Below are positions 35,123 to 44,443 of a DNA stretch of 64,000 nucleotides, in pieces. Position numbers and translations under genes: made by a program. The stretch covers positions 7,783 to 71,782 of the forward strand of contig DASWTP010000141.1 of the NCBI GenBank assembly GCA_036402075.1, read 5' to 3'. The stretch is from Chryseosolibacter sp036402075 (GTDB taxonomy: Bacteria > Bacteroidota > Bacteroidia > Cytophagales > Cyclobacteriaceae). Below the pieces are notes generated by a model. That model ran no database searches and was not told the DNA's origin. It saw only the letters and a list, made by a program, of their open reading frames with translations. Each line of letters starts with the position of its first letter. The stretch's first letter is position 1.

Positions 35123-35509
35123 ATGCCCAAACCTGCTCCGACATGTGTCGCACTTGTGATTGCTTTTGCCCTGTCACTTTCACTACAAGGGTGTGCTCAG
35201 GCAACACAAAGCTCGCGGGAAACGCTCGATGCTATTGCCAGGAGGAAGCTAGGAGAAAAGTATGCGATTACATACAATGCGTCCAAAGACTACGCGTTAT
35301 GCCAGCAGACAAGCAGTGGCCAGGACCATGCGCTGCGAAGGTTTAAATTTATCGTTGTCAGCGTTTCGGAAAACACAATCATAAATGAAGGCTCGTTTAA
35401 AGATGGCTATGTAAAGTGGATTGACAATAAATCGATAGAAGTAAGTTCAGGCGGGACGGATGAAAAACGGCAGACAAGAATTGTGAACGTCAACGAACAG
35501 CAATCGTAA
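35123..35509 (+). CDS. Small lipoprotein of unknown function
   Basis: 128 aa from ATG 35123 (MPKPAPTCVALVIAF). The signal sequence ends in lipobox LSLQGC, so the mature protein is lipidated. The mature part (about 105 aa) has no recognised domain; it contains KYAITYNASKDYALC and ends NVNEQQS. Only five bases separate its stop from the GTG of the huge BNR-repeat gene, suggesting co-transcription and perhaps a surface-anchoring or assembly role for that partner (inference). Confidence 0.7.
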   Translation: MPKPAPTCVALVIAFALSLSLQGCAQATQSSRETLDAIARRKLGEKYAITYNASKDYALCQQTSSGQDHALRRFKFIVVSVSENTIINEGSFKDGYVKWIDNKSIEVSSGGTDEKRQTRIVNVNEQQS

Positions 35510-35514
35510 GTCGT

Positions 35515-38500
35515 GTGAAAAAAATCCTATTCTCCATATCGCTATTTTTTGTCGGGATGCTGACTGTCATCCATTTCGACTTCATGATCAGGACGGCTGA
35601 AAACACGTGGAATGAAATTGAGGAAAGCCCGGAACCCTATACTGAGAATGAAGAAGAAGAGGAAGAACACAAAGTAGATCAGCCTGACAAGTTCCTGGAA
35701 TATCATCGTGGCATCCGGACGCGCGCTGACCAGTCGGCTCCGGGCTACGCTTCCAACTACAAATGGCTTGAGCTGAGGAAAGCACGCGCTAGCCAACTCA
35801 CCCGACTCCGGAGTGGCCGGACAAAATCGAGTAACGTAATGGCTTGGAAGGAACGTGGCCCCGCCAATGTACCTGGCCGGATCCGAGCGCTGTATGCGGT
35901 GCCGGCAGACGCGGCAAACAACACATGGCTCGCGGGCGCAGCTACCGGGGGAATCTGGAGAACAACCGATGGCGGCAACACCTGGTCAGAACGCAGTGCA
36001 GATTTTCCAGTGTTGCCAATTTCCAGTTTTGCGTCAGACAACACGGGTTCAGTTATCTATGCAGGCACTGGTGAATTCGTATCCAGCGTTTTTTCAGCCA
36101 TCGGCAACGGTATTTTCAAATCCACCGACAATGGCGTTTCATGGAACCAGGTTGCAAGCACAGCAAACAATCCCGACTTCACAATTGTAACACGCATTGT
36201 CGTGTCGCCATCCAATCCAAACCTGGTCCTCGCCACCACGGTTCCCCATAACCTCACCACTGGAACTTCGAAAATTATGCGGTCAACGGATGGCGGTGCT
36301 ACCTGGACAAAAGTTCAGGAGATCAACGGGGCGTTTGAACAGATAATTGCAACACCTGGAAATTTTGCCACACAGTTTGCTGCGGAGAAGGGCGTTGGTG
36401 TGTGGAAATCAACTGACGCAGGACTCACCTGGAACTTGTCTAATACCGGAATGAAGCCGGCAGGGCGCCTTGAAATTTCGGTTTCACCTGTTAACCCTTC
36501 CCGCATTTATGTCAGCAGTGAAGGAACGCTTTCAGGAAGCGAATCCGACCTGTATGTTTCGAACAATGCTGGCGCTTCGTGGTCGCTGGTTGATGTCACC
36601 TTCAACGGCAACGTAATTGATTTCCTCGAGGGTCAGGGCTTTTATGACAACACCATACTCGCTCATCCTTTCGTTGAGAACGAAGTATACTTTGGCGGTG
36701 TGAGCTTATTCAAAACCACCGTGGGCACGTCATCTTCAAATGTTTCCTACTTCGAGATTGCAGAAGACGATACCGACTTTATGGTGCTGCAAACATTCAG
36801 TAACGCCACGGAAGATCAGGGACGGTTAAGTTTGGGTAATTCGCACGATAATATTACTGTCGAGATTCGATTTGGCCCGGGCGAGTCTCAGAAGGCGCAT
36901 CGATTTGAAGTGCCGGCAGGTGCAACCTCCGGAGTTCCAGCCGCGAACTACACTTATAAAAATTATGTCAATGTTCCCTTCGAAGCATGGGACATGACTA
37001 ACAATCGCCAATTGATGGTCTCGTTCCGCGATCAAAATGCAAATGGCAGTTTCGACCTGGTCAGCGCCAACCTCGAGGGTGCTGCCAATGTGCAGAGCCG
37101 CGAATATGTTTACATCCATAACGTTGCCTACAATGCATCATCACCGGCTCCAACGGTTACCATCAGCGGTGGACACGAAGCTGGAACTGCCTACACGTTC
37201 TTCCCTGCACTCGCTCCCGGTGAGACATGGAACGAAAGCGCTCTTCCCGTTTCAAAGCTTACCATCAAACGAAATACGGTTCAAAAACTTTCTGGCACCA
37301 CGGTAACTGTAGCCGATGGCCGTGGCGACTTTGATGATAAGAATACGGTGAACCAGGTCGATTTGAATCTGGGAGTACATCCTGACCACCACTTCATCGT
37401 TCCCCTGATCACCAGCCAGGTTGCCAAAACATTTCGCTTACTCATTGGGAATGACGGTGGTGTGTTTGTGTCAAAGTCATCCACAAGCGCAGGCACTTCA
37501 CAGGGCGATTGGACGTTTAAAGGCTTCGGGTTGAACACGAGTCAATTCTATGGGGCAGATAAACGACCCGGCAAGGAGCAATATATTGGTGGAATGCAGG
37601 ACAATGGCACGCGCGTTTCAAAAAGTGATATCGAAGCGGACAACACCACAGCCTACGATTTTGCGATTGGAGGAGATGGTTTTGAGGTTATCTGGAACAG
37701 CAAAAATCCGAAGCTGATGATGGGGTCGATTTATTACAGCCAGATTTCCCGAACAATAAATGGTGGCGTTACATGGCAGCAATCAACCACAGGATTCACG
37801 CCCGGCAGCGGTGAATTTCCGTTTGTAACAAAGCTAGCCAATTCCAAAGATTTTCCGGATCGCGTGTTTACCGTGGGATCGTCAGGCGTGTACCGATCGG
37901 AGAATTTTGGATCATCGTGGACACTCGTTCCGATCGCATCGAATTTCGTTATCGGCACACCGTTCTACCTCGATGTGGAAGTGTCACGTGCCAATGCAAA
38001 CATTGTTTGGGCCGGTAGCGGAATGAACAACACAGGAACACAGCGATTCCTCCATGTCTCACAGGATGGTGGAAAAACGTTTGCCCCAACTCAGAATTAC
38101 ACGCAGGTACCGTTGGGTAATATTACCAAACTTGCCTCCCACCCTACTCAGCAGAACACCGCCTACGCTATTTTCTCCTTTTCTGATAGTCCAAAGATTT
38201 TACGCACCACTGACCTGGGTCAGTCGTGGACTGACATTACGGGTTTCGGGACGAGCAATGAAAGTTCGAACGGTTTCCCGGATGTAGCGGTGTACTGCTT
38301 GTATGTCCATGCCGACAATCCGAATGTGCTGTGGGCGGGAACAGAGATTGGAATTGTCGAATCGGTTGATAATGGAGCAAGCTGGGCGGTGATTGACGAT
38401 TTCCTTAACGTGTCAGTGTGGGATATGAAAGGTCAGGATAACGAAGTTGTGATTGCGACACATGGGCGTGGAATCTGGAGTGCCATTCTGCCGCAGGAGC

Positions 38501-39561
38501 AAGAGGCGATTCAAAGCCCGGAGATTCTCGCGGCAGGCACGTCCCCTGACAACAAGTTTGCTGTGCGAATCAAGACGTCCACCTTCTTTGATTCGCTCGT
38601 GGTCTTCGCTGGATCACAACGGTTGCACTCTGTTGTCAATGCCGCAGCTGCAACGCGCGATCTCACCATCTCGAATGTTTCCCCTGGAACCAAAGAAGTA
38701 AAGGTATTTGGCTACGTTGGCAACGCCCCGCACCAGTCGATGCTGTTTGAGACTACTCACCATGCGCTGCTGGCTGCTAAAAATTCTTACTCTACCTACT
38801 TCACAACTGTAAATGACCTTGCCCTCCAGGGCATTGTGCTTCAAAATTTTCCAAACGCCCCGGCAGGTCAGCGCAAGACGTTGCACACCAACCATTCGTA
38901 TTCTACCAACACAGACTACGAAGTTTTTGTGAAGACCCCGATTACAGTTTCGTCAAGCATCCCGACTTTGTACTACAGTGACATTGCCGTGATCGAGCCG
39001 GACAACGATTTCATTGCCATAGAGGCGACAAAGAACGGCCTCGACTGGTTGCCGCTAACCGCACAGTATGACGCATCGTTCGCTGGTGACACGGAAGGTA
39101 AATGGCTTACGGCATTTCTCTCGCGAAGTGTCGGCACGGCTCCAATGTTTCTTCATCACGAATTGGACATCAGCCAAACCTTTGCTGCTGGCGAGCTTTT
39201 GCTCTTCAGGTTTAGAATGAAGTCGGATATTGAGACTACTGCGTGGGGGTGGGCGATCAACTATATCAGCATCCAGGAGCCGCCCGTTGCAACCGAAGTG
39301 CAGCATGAGCGTTCGTTCTCGGTGTTCCCGAACCCGGCAAAGGATGTTGTCGCAATTTCCTTCGAATTGCAAAGTACAAGCGATATCTCCATACAGGTCG
39401 TGGACCTTTTTGGTCGTCCAGTCTACAATGAGCGATTCCAGGAGACTGCCGGGACACATGAAAAGAATTTGCAGCTCGGGAGTACTGCAGGCGGTCACTA
39501 CCTGGTGATTTTAAAGACACCGGAAGGAAAGCTGACGCGAAAGCTTGTGGTGCAACGTTAG
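35515..39561 (+). CDS. 1348-residue BNR/Asp-box propeller protein, T9SS cargo
   Basis: Secreted sortilin/VPS10-like beta-propeller protein starting at GTG 35515 (MKKILFSISLFFVGML); the next ATG would break the signal peptide. A Glu-rich linker (about 38-52) is followed by propeller blades from residue 110 to about 1010. At least nine Asp-box motifs are seen, such as TTDGGNTWS, STDNGVSWN, STDGGATWT, STDAGLTWN, NNAGASWS, TINGGVTWQ, TTDLGQSWT and SVDNGASW. An insertion of about 150 residues splits the blade series. The last 80 residues are a type A sorting domain (SVFPNPAKDVVAISF ... KLVVQR). Function may be glycan binding or protein scaffolding; no catalytic sialidase residues were identified. 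Its stop abuts the convergent miaE stop. Confidence 0.9.
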   Translation: MKKILFSISLFFVGMLTVIHFDFMIRTAENTWNEIEESPEPYTENEEEEEEHKVDQPDKFLEYHRGIRTRADQSAPGYASNYKWLELRKARASQLTRLRSGRTKSSNVMAWKERGPANVPGRIRALYAVPADAANNTWLAGAATGGIWRTTDGGNTWSERSADFPVLPISSFASDNTGSVIYAGTGEFVSSVFSAIGNGIFKSTDNGVSWNQVASTANNPDFTIVTRIVVSPSNPNLVLATTVPHNLTTGTSKIMRSTDGGATWTKVQEINGAFEQIIATPGNFATQFAAEKGVGVWKSTDAGLTWNLSNTGMKPAGRLEISVSPVNPSRIYVSSEGTLSGSESDLYVSNNAGASWSLVDVTFNGNVIDFLEGQGFYDNTILAHPFVENEVYFGGVSLFKTTVGTSSSNVSYFEIAEDDTDFMVLQTFSNATEDQGRLSLGNSHDNITVEIRFGPGESQKAHRFEVPAGATSGVPAANYTYKNYVNVPFEAWDMTNNRQLMVSFRDQNANGSFDLVSANLEGAANVQSREYVYIHNVAYNASSPAPTVTISGGHEAGTAYTFFPALAPGETWNESALPVSKLTIKRNTVQKLSGTTVTVADGRGDFDDKNTVNQVDLNLGVHPDHHFIVPLITSQVAKTFRLLIGNDGGVFVSKSSTSAGTSQGDWTFKGFGLNTSQFYGADKRPGKEQYIGGMQDNGTRVSKSDIEADNTTAYDFAIGGDGFEVIWNSKNPKLMMGSIYYSQISRTINGGVTWQQSTTGFTPGSGEFPFVTKLANSKDFPDRVFTVGSSGVYRSENFGSSWTLVPIASNFVIGTPFYLDVEVSRANANIVWAGSGMNNTGTQRFLHVSQDGGKTFAPTQNYTQVPLGNITKLASHPTQQNTAYAIFSFSDSPKILRTTDLGQSWTDITGFGTSNESSNGFPDVAVYCLYVHADNPNVLWAGTEIGIVESVDNGASWAVIDDFLNVSVWDMKGQDNEVVIATHGRGIWSAILPQEQEAIQSPEILAAGTSPDNKFAVRIKTSTFFDSLVVFAGSQRLHSVVNAAAATRDLTISNVSPGTKEVKVFGYVGNAPHQSMLFETTHHALLAAKNSYSTYFTTVNDLALQGIVLQNFPNAPAGQRKTLHTNHSYSTNTDYEVFVKTPITVSSSIPTLYYSDIAVIEPDNDFIAIEATKNGLDWLPLTAQYDASFAGDTEGKWLTAFLSRSVGTAPMFLHHELDISQTFAAGELLLFRFRMKSDIETTAWGWAINYISIQEPPVATEVQHERSFSVFPNPAKDVVAISFELQSTSDISIQVVDLFGRPVYNERFQETAGTHEKNLQLGSTAGGHYLVILKTPEGKLTRKLVVQR

Positions 39562-40164
39562 TTAGTGAATTCGGTCGCCCCGCACGTCAAGGGACCGGAT
39601 TATTTCCGCCTCCTGGGAAAGCAGTTCGCGCCACCGGGTATTTACCTCGTCTTCCGGAAGATATTCTTTTGCAAGCTTCAGGAAATTCTTGTAATGGCCG
39701 GCTTCAGAAACCATAAGCTCATAGTAGAATTTAGAAAGTTCGGGGTCAGGCAGATTCTTCCAAAGCGTCTTAAATCGTTCACAGCTCCGCGCCTCGATGA
39801 GCGCATTCATGAGTAGCTTCTCGAGAAGCTGCTGCTCGCGGCTGCCGCCTTTCTTTATTACCTTTTGAAGTTTGTCGACATATTCGTCTTTGCGCTGCCG
39901 GCCGAGTGGAATATTTCGCTTTCTCAATTCTTCGATCACCCGTTCGAAGTGACTCCATTCCTCCGCAACAACTGGAGTAAGCATATCAACCAGGGCCTGT
40001 TTTTCAGGATAGAGTATGATCAATGAAATGCACGAAGAGGCTGCCTTCTGCTCACAATACGCATGATCGATCAAAATCTCGGCAATATTTTTTTCAGCAA
40101 TGTTTGCCCATCGCGGATCTGTCGGAAGTTCAAGGCCAAGTGTAAACTTATCTTTTGCATCCAT
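39562..40164 (-). CDS. miaE: tRNA-(ms2io6A)-hydroxylase MiaE
   Basis: 200-aa ferritin-like diiron enzyme that hydroxylates the isopentenyl group of ms2i6A37 in tRNAs reading UNN codons, using O2. From ATG 40164 (MDAKDKFTLGLELPTDPRW). Four-helix bundle with diiron ligands in the expected series: the Glu of EILIDHAYCEQKAAS (E..ExxA/H), EEWSHFERV, EARSCERF and EAGHYKNF. It is last in the lpxK-porin-miaE minus-strand group, 11 bases after the porin gene. Length fits the family. Confidence 0.93.
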   Translation of the reverse strand: MDAKDKFTLGLELPTDPRWANIAEKNIAEILIDHAYCEQKAASSCISLIILYPEKQALVDMLTPVVAEEWSHFERVIEELRKRNIPLGRQRKDEYVDKLQKVIKKGGSREQQLLEKLLMNALIEARSCERFKTLWKNLPDPELSKFYYELMVSEAGHYKNFLKLAKEYLPEDEVNTRWRELLSQEAEIIRSLDVRGDRIH

Positions 40165-40175
40165 GCGCGTAATCG

Positions 40176-42143
40176 TTAATCGTAGAAAGACCAATCGAAA
40201 CCAAACTCAAACGTGTTTGGCTGGCCTGGATAGTTCGGGGTAGGCATATAACCAAGTTTGGAAAACGCCTGCAGCAGGTTATGATACTTAAAGAAAACCC
40301 GGCCACGTTTTACCTTTGCATTGATAAAAATATCAACGATCGGGTGGGCACGCACCTGGAAATCGTTTTGAATATAAAATTGCCGCAACGGCACATCGTA
40401 TCCCATTGCATTGTAAGCCGATCTCCAATTGACATCAACCCCGGTATGGATATCAAAGTTGCCGTTAAAGAAAATGTTGGAATAAGCGAGCTGCGCATTG
40501 ACTAACACTTTTGGTATTGAAAGAGCGCTGTCAGCATTCTCGAGTAGTTCAGTATAAATGGCGTTCGCGCTCAGGGTGATGTGCCTGAAAAAGGTCACCG
40601 CGAGATTTACTTCCGGTGAGGCGATGACTTGCCTTCCTGCAGATTGCAGCGGCACCACCCGTTGCAACGTATCCGAGACCTGCTTATAAAAAACGTAGTT
40701 GGACAGCCGCGTAAACGTGAGGCCGGGCGATATACTCAACACCTTTGACCGATAGTGCAGATGACCATTAAACTGCGTGCTTGTGATGTTTGAAAAGAAG
40801 TTGTTCCATTCATTGTAGGTGCCGCGATACGCTTGCTCCATGAAAGCAGGAGCGTATTGCATTTGCGTGAGCTTTGCATCAAACCACTTACTGGTAATCT
40901 GTCCGTAAAGGCGGTAGTATTTCTTTCCGGTGTAGGTAGAATCGGGATCCTGCATGAACTCCACACCTCCCCGTACCTCTCCAATTGAATCCAGAAACAA
41001 GGAGAGCTTTCCACCAAAATAATGCTCATTGCCGATGTGTGCGAAGCGCAGCGAGTCGAAAGTAAGGTGCTCCGTTGTGTCGGCACGCATGCTCACGTAC
41101 GACATAGAATAATGGCGAATGGCATAATACCCGTTCCAGAAAAGTTTACCGAGGCTTCCTTTCAGGCCAGCCTCATTTCGCACAGCTTTGAATTTTGTGA
41201 TATTGTCCGTGGTGTCGCGTTCAATCTCAACGAATTTACCGAAGAAGGGTGCCGTGGTAGTGGTCGGCACATCGGTAAACTTGTTGCGTTGCCGGTAGCG
41301 ATCAAAAATGTGATACACCTGAAGTTGTTTCGCCAGCGAGTACTGATGAAACACATGATAGTTTGTTCTCAGGTCGTTGCTCTCTGCTGAAGTAAGCCAC
41401 GGCTGTGCTGTTTCCTCAAAATAATTTACAAGCTCAAACGTGTCTTTCACGAGGTCTGTCCGCACTCCGCCAAACTCCTCCACGCGGTGATAATTTCTCC
41501 TCACGTTTGCAAAAAGCCGGTACGTGCTGTCCTTGGAGTGGAATGTGGTGTACGCATCGTAATATGTTCCCCGCACCAGCCTGTCTGCCTTGCCCCTCCG
41601 TTGAATATTCTTGTCGATGAGCAATGCCCGGTAGTTCATTCCAAAGTTCCAGTTCGGCCTAATATTCCGGCTATAAGTTCCCTTTGTGATTGACCGTCCA
41701 AAACCTCCAAGGATGACTTTCATATTGGTGTAGGGAGAACGCGTGTTGTAATAACGGATGGGCTCTGTTTCCGTGTAGAGGTCGTACACATGAAGGCCCG
41801 AACGTTTCCCGATCACATCGGGCGTCTCATAGTACAACGGCCGAATCGCGGTGCCAATGTTCCCCAGATCCTGGTAGCGGTAGCCGAAACGCTGAACATA
41901 GTTGTACCGGTGGAAATTCCGGATGAGGGTGTCGATGGGCTGCAACGTTTCGCGGTTGAAAAACACATCCTCCTCGTAAAAGAACCGCGAGGTATTCGGA
42001 CCGTAGATCTGCTTGGTGGTATCGTCCACCACCTGCGAACCCCTGCGAGGTCCCTTAATTCCGTCCTCCTGCGCAAGAGCCGAAAGAGAGATCAGACTTA
42101 ACCAAAGAAAGAAAAATATTCGCAGTGAAGATCGTAATGACAT
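40176..42143 (-). CDS. Bacteroidetes putative porin
   Basis: 655-aa outer-membrane protein from ATG 42143 (MSLRSSLRIFFFLWLSLISL), chosen because it begins the signal peptide (cleavage after ALA before Q) and clears the lpxK stop by 28 bases; ATGs at 42179 and 42191 would overlap lpxK. The body alternates hydrophobic and polar residues with many aromatic girdle residues (YYNTRSPYTNMKVILGGFG, NFGMNYRALL) and ends in F/Y-rich strands (FEFGFDWSFYD), as in the putative porin family. Probably a beta-barrel of 16 or more strands. It sits between lpxK and miaE in one operon. Confidence 0.87.
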   Translation of the reverse strand: MSLRSSLRIFFFLWLSLISLSALAQEDGIKGPRRGSQVVDDTTKQIYGPNTSRFFYEEDVFFNRETLQPIDTLIRNFHRYNYVQRFGYRYQDLGNIGTAIRPLYYETPDVIGKRSGLHVYDLYTETEPIRYYNTRSPYTNMKVILGGFGRSITKGTYSRNIRPNWNFGMNYRALLIDKNIQRRGKADRLVRGTYYDAYTTFHSKDSTYRLFANVRRNYHRVEEFGGVRTDLVKDTFELVNYFEETAQPWLTSAESNDLRTNYHVFHQYSLAKQLQVYHIFDRYRQRNKFTDVPTTTTAPFFGKFVEIERDTTDNITKFKAVRNEAGLKGSLGKLFWNGYYAIRHYSMSYVSMRADTTEHLTFDSLRFAHIGNEHYFGGKLSLFLDSIGEVRGGVEFMQDPDSTYTGKKYYRLYGQITSKWFDAKLTQMQYAPAFMEQAYRGTYNEWNNFFSNITSTQFNGHLHYRSKVLSISPGLTFTRLSNYVFYKQVSDTLQRVVPLQSAGRQVIASPEVNLAVTFFRHITLSANAIYTELLENADSALSIPKVLVNAQLAYSNIFFNGNFDIHTGVDVNWRSAYNAMGYDVPLRQFYIQNDFQVRAHPIVDIFINAKVKRGRVFFKYHNLLQAFSKLGYMPTPNYPGQPNTFEFGFDWSFYD

Positions 42144-42171
42144 AAATGAAATTGATGTCGGGGTCTTTGGG

Positions 42172-43203
42172 TCAGGCATGGGCAACTGCATTTAGGACCA
42201 TCGCATCAAAATCCTCTCCACTTTTTAAGAACCCAATTTCAATCGGGATATAGAACCAGGCAACATCTCCGAGATGGCTCTCAAAAGGCTTTCCTTTTAG
42301 TTTCGCAGCATCCTTCTCGGAGGTTATCACGTAAGCTCCTTCGCGTTTTGCAAGCGCTGCAATCTGGTCAACCTCGCCAGTCGTGTAATAGTGATGATCG
42401 CTGTATTCAAAGTGCTGCACGAGCTTGAAGTTCTGCTCTACATATTGCTTCAGGCTGTTAGCGTTGGAGAGTCCTGTAACGAGTACAACTTTGTTATCAG
42501 CAGGCGCGTTGGTTTTGCCGAACGGCTCCGGAGCACCATAATGAATGGTTGTAAAAAATACAGGTTTGCCAGTATAATTATGAATTTTGCTCTCGATGGC
42601 AATCATTTCATCTTCGCTCAAATGTTCAGGACATTTTGTTACGACCACTACGTCAGCACGTTTTGCTCCGGCTTTCGATTCTCGGAGTCGGCCAGCAGGC
42701 AGCAACCAGTCGTCAAAGAATAAATTGCCATAGACTGTAAGCAGAATCTGGAACGTTGGCTTGACTCTTCGGTGCTGGAACGCATCATCAAGGATAATCG
42801 TATCGACTTCCGGAAATTCCTGTAGGATATTCGTTATGGCAAGTGCGCGCTCCTCGCCCACCGTCACCTTTACGTTGTGCCGGAACTTGGAGTAAAACTG
42901 GAACGGCTCATCCCCAATGGTTTCTGCAGAATCACCGGCACCCGCAATTCTGAAGCCCTTCGTTTTGCGCTTATAGCCACGACTTAGGGTGGCAACGTTT
43001 CGGCTACTGCCAAGAAGGCGGATCAGGTGCTCTACCATGGGCGTTTTTCCAGTACCACCCACCGCCAGGTTGCCCACCGAGATTACGGGAATATCAAAAG
43101 AAGCTGATGGCCTTATTGAAAGGTCGTACAGCCTGTTGCGAACACTGGTGACTGCATCGTACACAACAGCGAAGGGAAACAAAATGGCGCTTGCAACTTT
43201 CAT
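42172..43203 (-). CDS. lpxK: Tetraacyldisaccharide 4'-kinase LpxK
   Basis: 343-aa inner-membrane-associated kinase that phosphorylates the 4' position of the lipid A disaccharide precursor. An N-terminal hydrophobic segment (ILFPFAVVYDAVTSV) is followed by Walker A NLAVGGTGKTPMVEHL (about 45-60) and LSRGYKR, with DDAFQHRR as the second conserved site. Start ATG 43203. It leads the operon lpxK-porin-miaE, transcribed away from nif3. The identity implies an LPS-type outer membrane. Confidence 0.95.
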   Translation of the reverse strand: MKVASAILFPFAVVYDAVTSVRNRLYDLSIRPSASFDIPVISVGNLAVGGTGKTPMVEHLIRLLGSSRNVATLSRGYKRKTKGFRIAGAGDSAETIGDEPFQFYSKFRHNVKVTVGEERALAITNILQEFPEVDTIILDDAFQHRRVKPTFQILLTVYGNLFFDDWLLPAGRLRESKAGAKRADVVVVTKCPEHLSEDEMIAIESKIHNYTGKPVFFTTIHYGAPEPFGKTNAPADNKVVLVTGLSNANSLKQYVEQNFKLVQHFEYSDHHYYTTGEVDQIAALAKREGAYVITSEKDAAKLKGKPFESHLGDVAWFYIPIEIGFLKSGEDFDAMVLNAVAHA

Positions 43204-43336
43204 TTAAAGCGCAAAAATGATCAGGATTTAAACAACAGCCAACCGCAACCCAGCCTTTTCTAAGAAACTTTCAACTTTTAAGCGGGTCGAACTGGTTTAA
43301 TAACGTGCTTAGGTTAAATTTCGGTTGTTCTCATTT

Positions 43337-44440
43337 ATGGCCGATTTGCTTATCCGACATGTTACGGATGTCCTCGAAACCTGGGCACCGAAATCGCTCC
43401 AGGAATCATACGACAACTGCGGACTCCTAACTGGCAACTCCAACGACCCCGTCACCGGAATCCTTGTTACCCTTGACTGCACCGAAGAAGTGGTGGATGA
43501 AGCGATTGCGTCTGGGTCTAACCTGATTGTTGCTCATCATCCGATTATATTTAAAGGCCTTAAGAAGTTGACGGGTGTCAATTACATAGAACGGACGATT
43601 ATCAAGGCGATAAGAAACCACATCGCGATTTACGCCATCCACACAAACCTTGACAATGTCATTTCGGGGGTGAATCGTAAAATTTGCGAAAAAATCGGGC
43701 TGGAGAATGTGAGCATCCTGGTTCCTAAAACCGACACGCTAAACAAGCTTGTGACCTTCATCCCAAAGGCTCATACCGAGCAGGTTCTTGCTGCCCTTCA
43801 CGAGTCTGGTGCCGGGCAAATTGGCAATTACAAACACTGTAGTTTCCGCGTGGAAGGTACGGGCACATTTATGCCAAATGCTGTAGCCAACCCGGCCATC
43901 GGGACGGCCGGAAAGCAGGAGTATGTGAGTGAAGACCGGGTGGAAGTCATTTTCCCGAAGCACCTGGAACGGCAGCTGATCGCAAGTCTCCGCAAAGCTC
44001 ATCCCTATGAAGAAGTAGCCTATTACCTTACAAGCTTAACCAATGAAAATCAAGAAGTTGGATCTGGCATGATAGGCGAATTGCCAGAAGCTGTGGAACC
44101 AAAAGAATTTTTGCTGCGTTTGAAAAAACGTATGGATTTAGGGTTAATCCGACACACTCGATTGTTAGACAAACCTGTCAAAAAAGTTGCCGTTTGTGGT
44201 GGGGCGGGTAGTTTTCTGCTTCCACAGGCCATCCGGGCGGGCGCCCAGGTCTATGTTTCTGCTGATTTCAAGTATCACGAATTCTTTGACGCGGAAAACC
44301 GCATCACAATAGCCGATATTGGGCACTATGAGAGCGAAGTCTACACGAAAGAACTTTTGCAAGAGGTTTTAAGGAAAAAATTTCCTACTTTTGCGATCAA
44401 TTTTTCAAGAACCGTTACGAATCCAATAAGTTACTTGTAA
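43337..44440 (+). CDS. Nif3-like dinuclear metal protein
   Basis: 367-aa member of the NIF3/YbgI family, toroidal hexamers with a two-metal site. ATG 43337 (MADLLIRHVTDVLETWAP). Metal ligands are visible in VAHHPIIF near residue 65, IHTNLD near residue 102, and the C-terminal SADFKYHEF and DIGHYESE. A central insertion of about 110 residues (CutA-like, about 130-240) marks the longer form. Sometimes called GTP cyclohydrolase type 2, but the reaction is not settled. It is followed after three bases by the coiled-coil zinc-ribbon-type gene, a pairing found in many Bacteroidetes. Confidence 0.92.
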   Translation: MADLLIRHVTDVLETWAPKSLQESYDNCGLLTGNSNDPVTGILVTLDCTEEVVDEAIASGSNLIVAHHPIIFKGLKKLTGVNYIERTIIKAIRNHIAIYAIHTNLDNVISGVNRKICEKIGLENVSILVPKTDTLNKLVTFIPKAHTEQVLAALHESGAGQIGNYKHCSFRVEGTGTFMPNAVANPAIGTAGKQEYVSEDRVEVIFPKHLERQLIASLRKAHPYEEVAYYLTSLTNENQEVGSGMIGELPEAVEPKEFLLRLKKRMDLGLIRHTRLLDKPVKKVAVCGGAGSFLLPQAIRAGAQVYVSADFKYHEFFDAENRITIADIGHYESEVYTKELLQEVLRKKFPTFAINFSRTVTNPISYL

Positions 44441-44443
44441 ATA

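Noticed and set aside
35515..39561. BNR protein as a catalytic sialidase
   Set aside because: Asp boxes are abundant, but I could not find the arginine triad and Tyr/Glu pair of sialidases; sortilin-like propellers have the same boxes.
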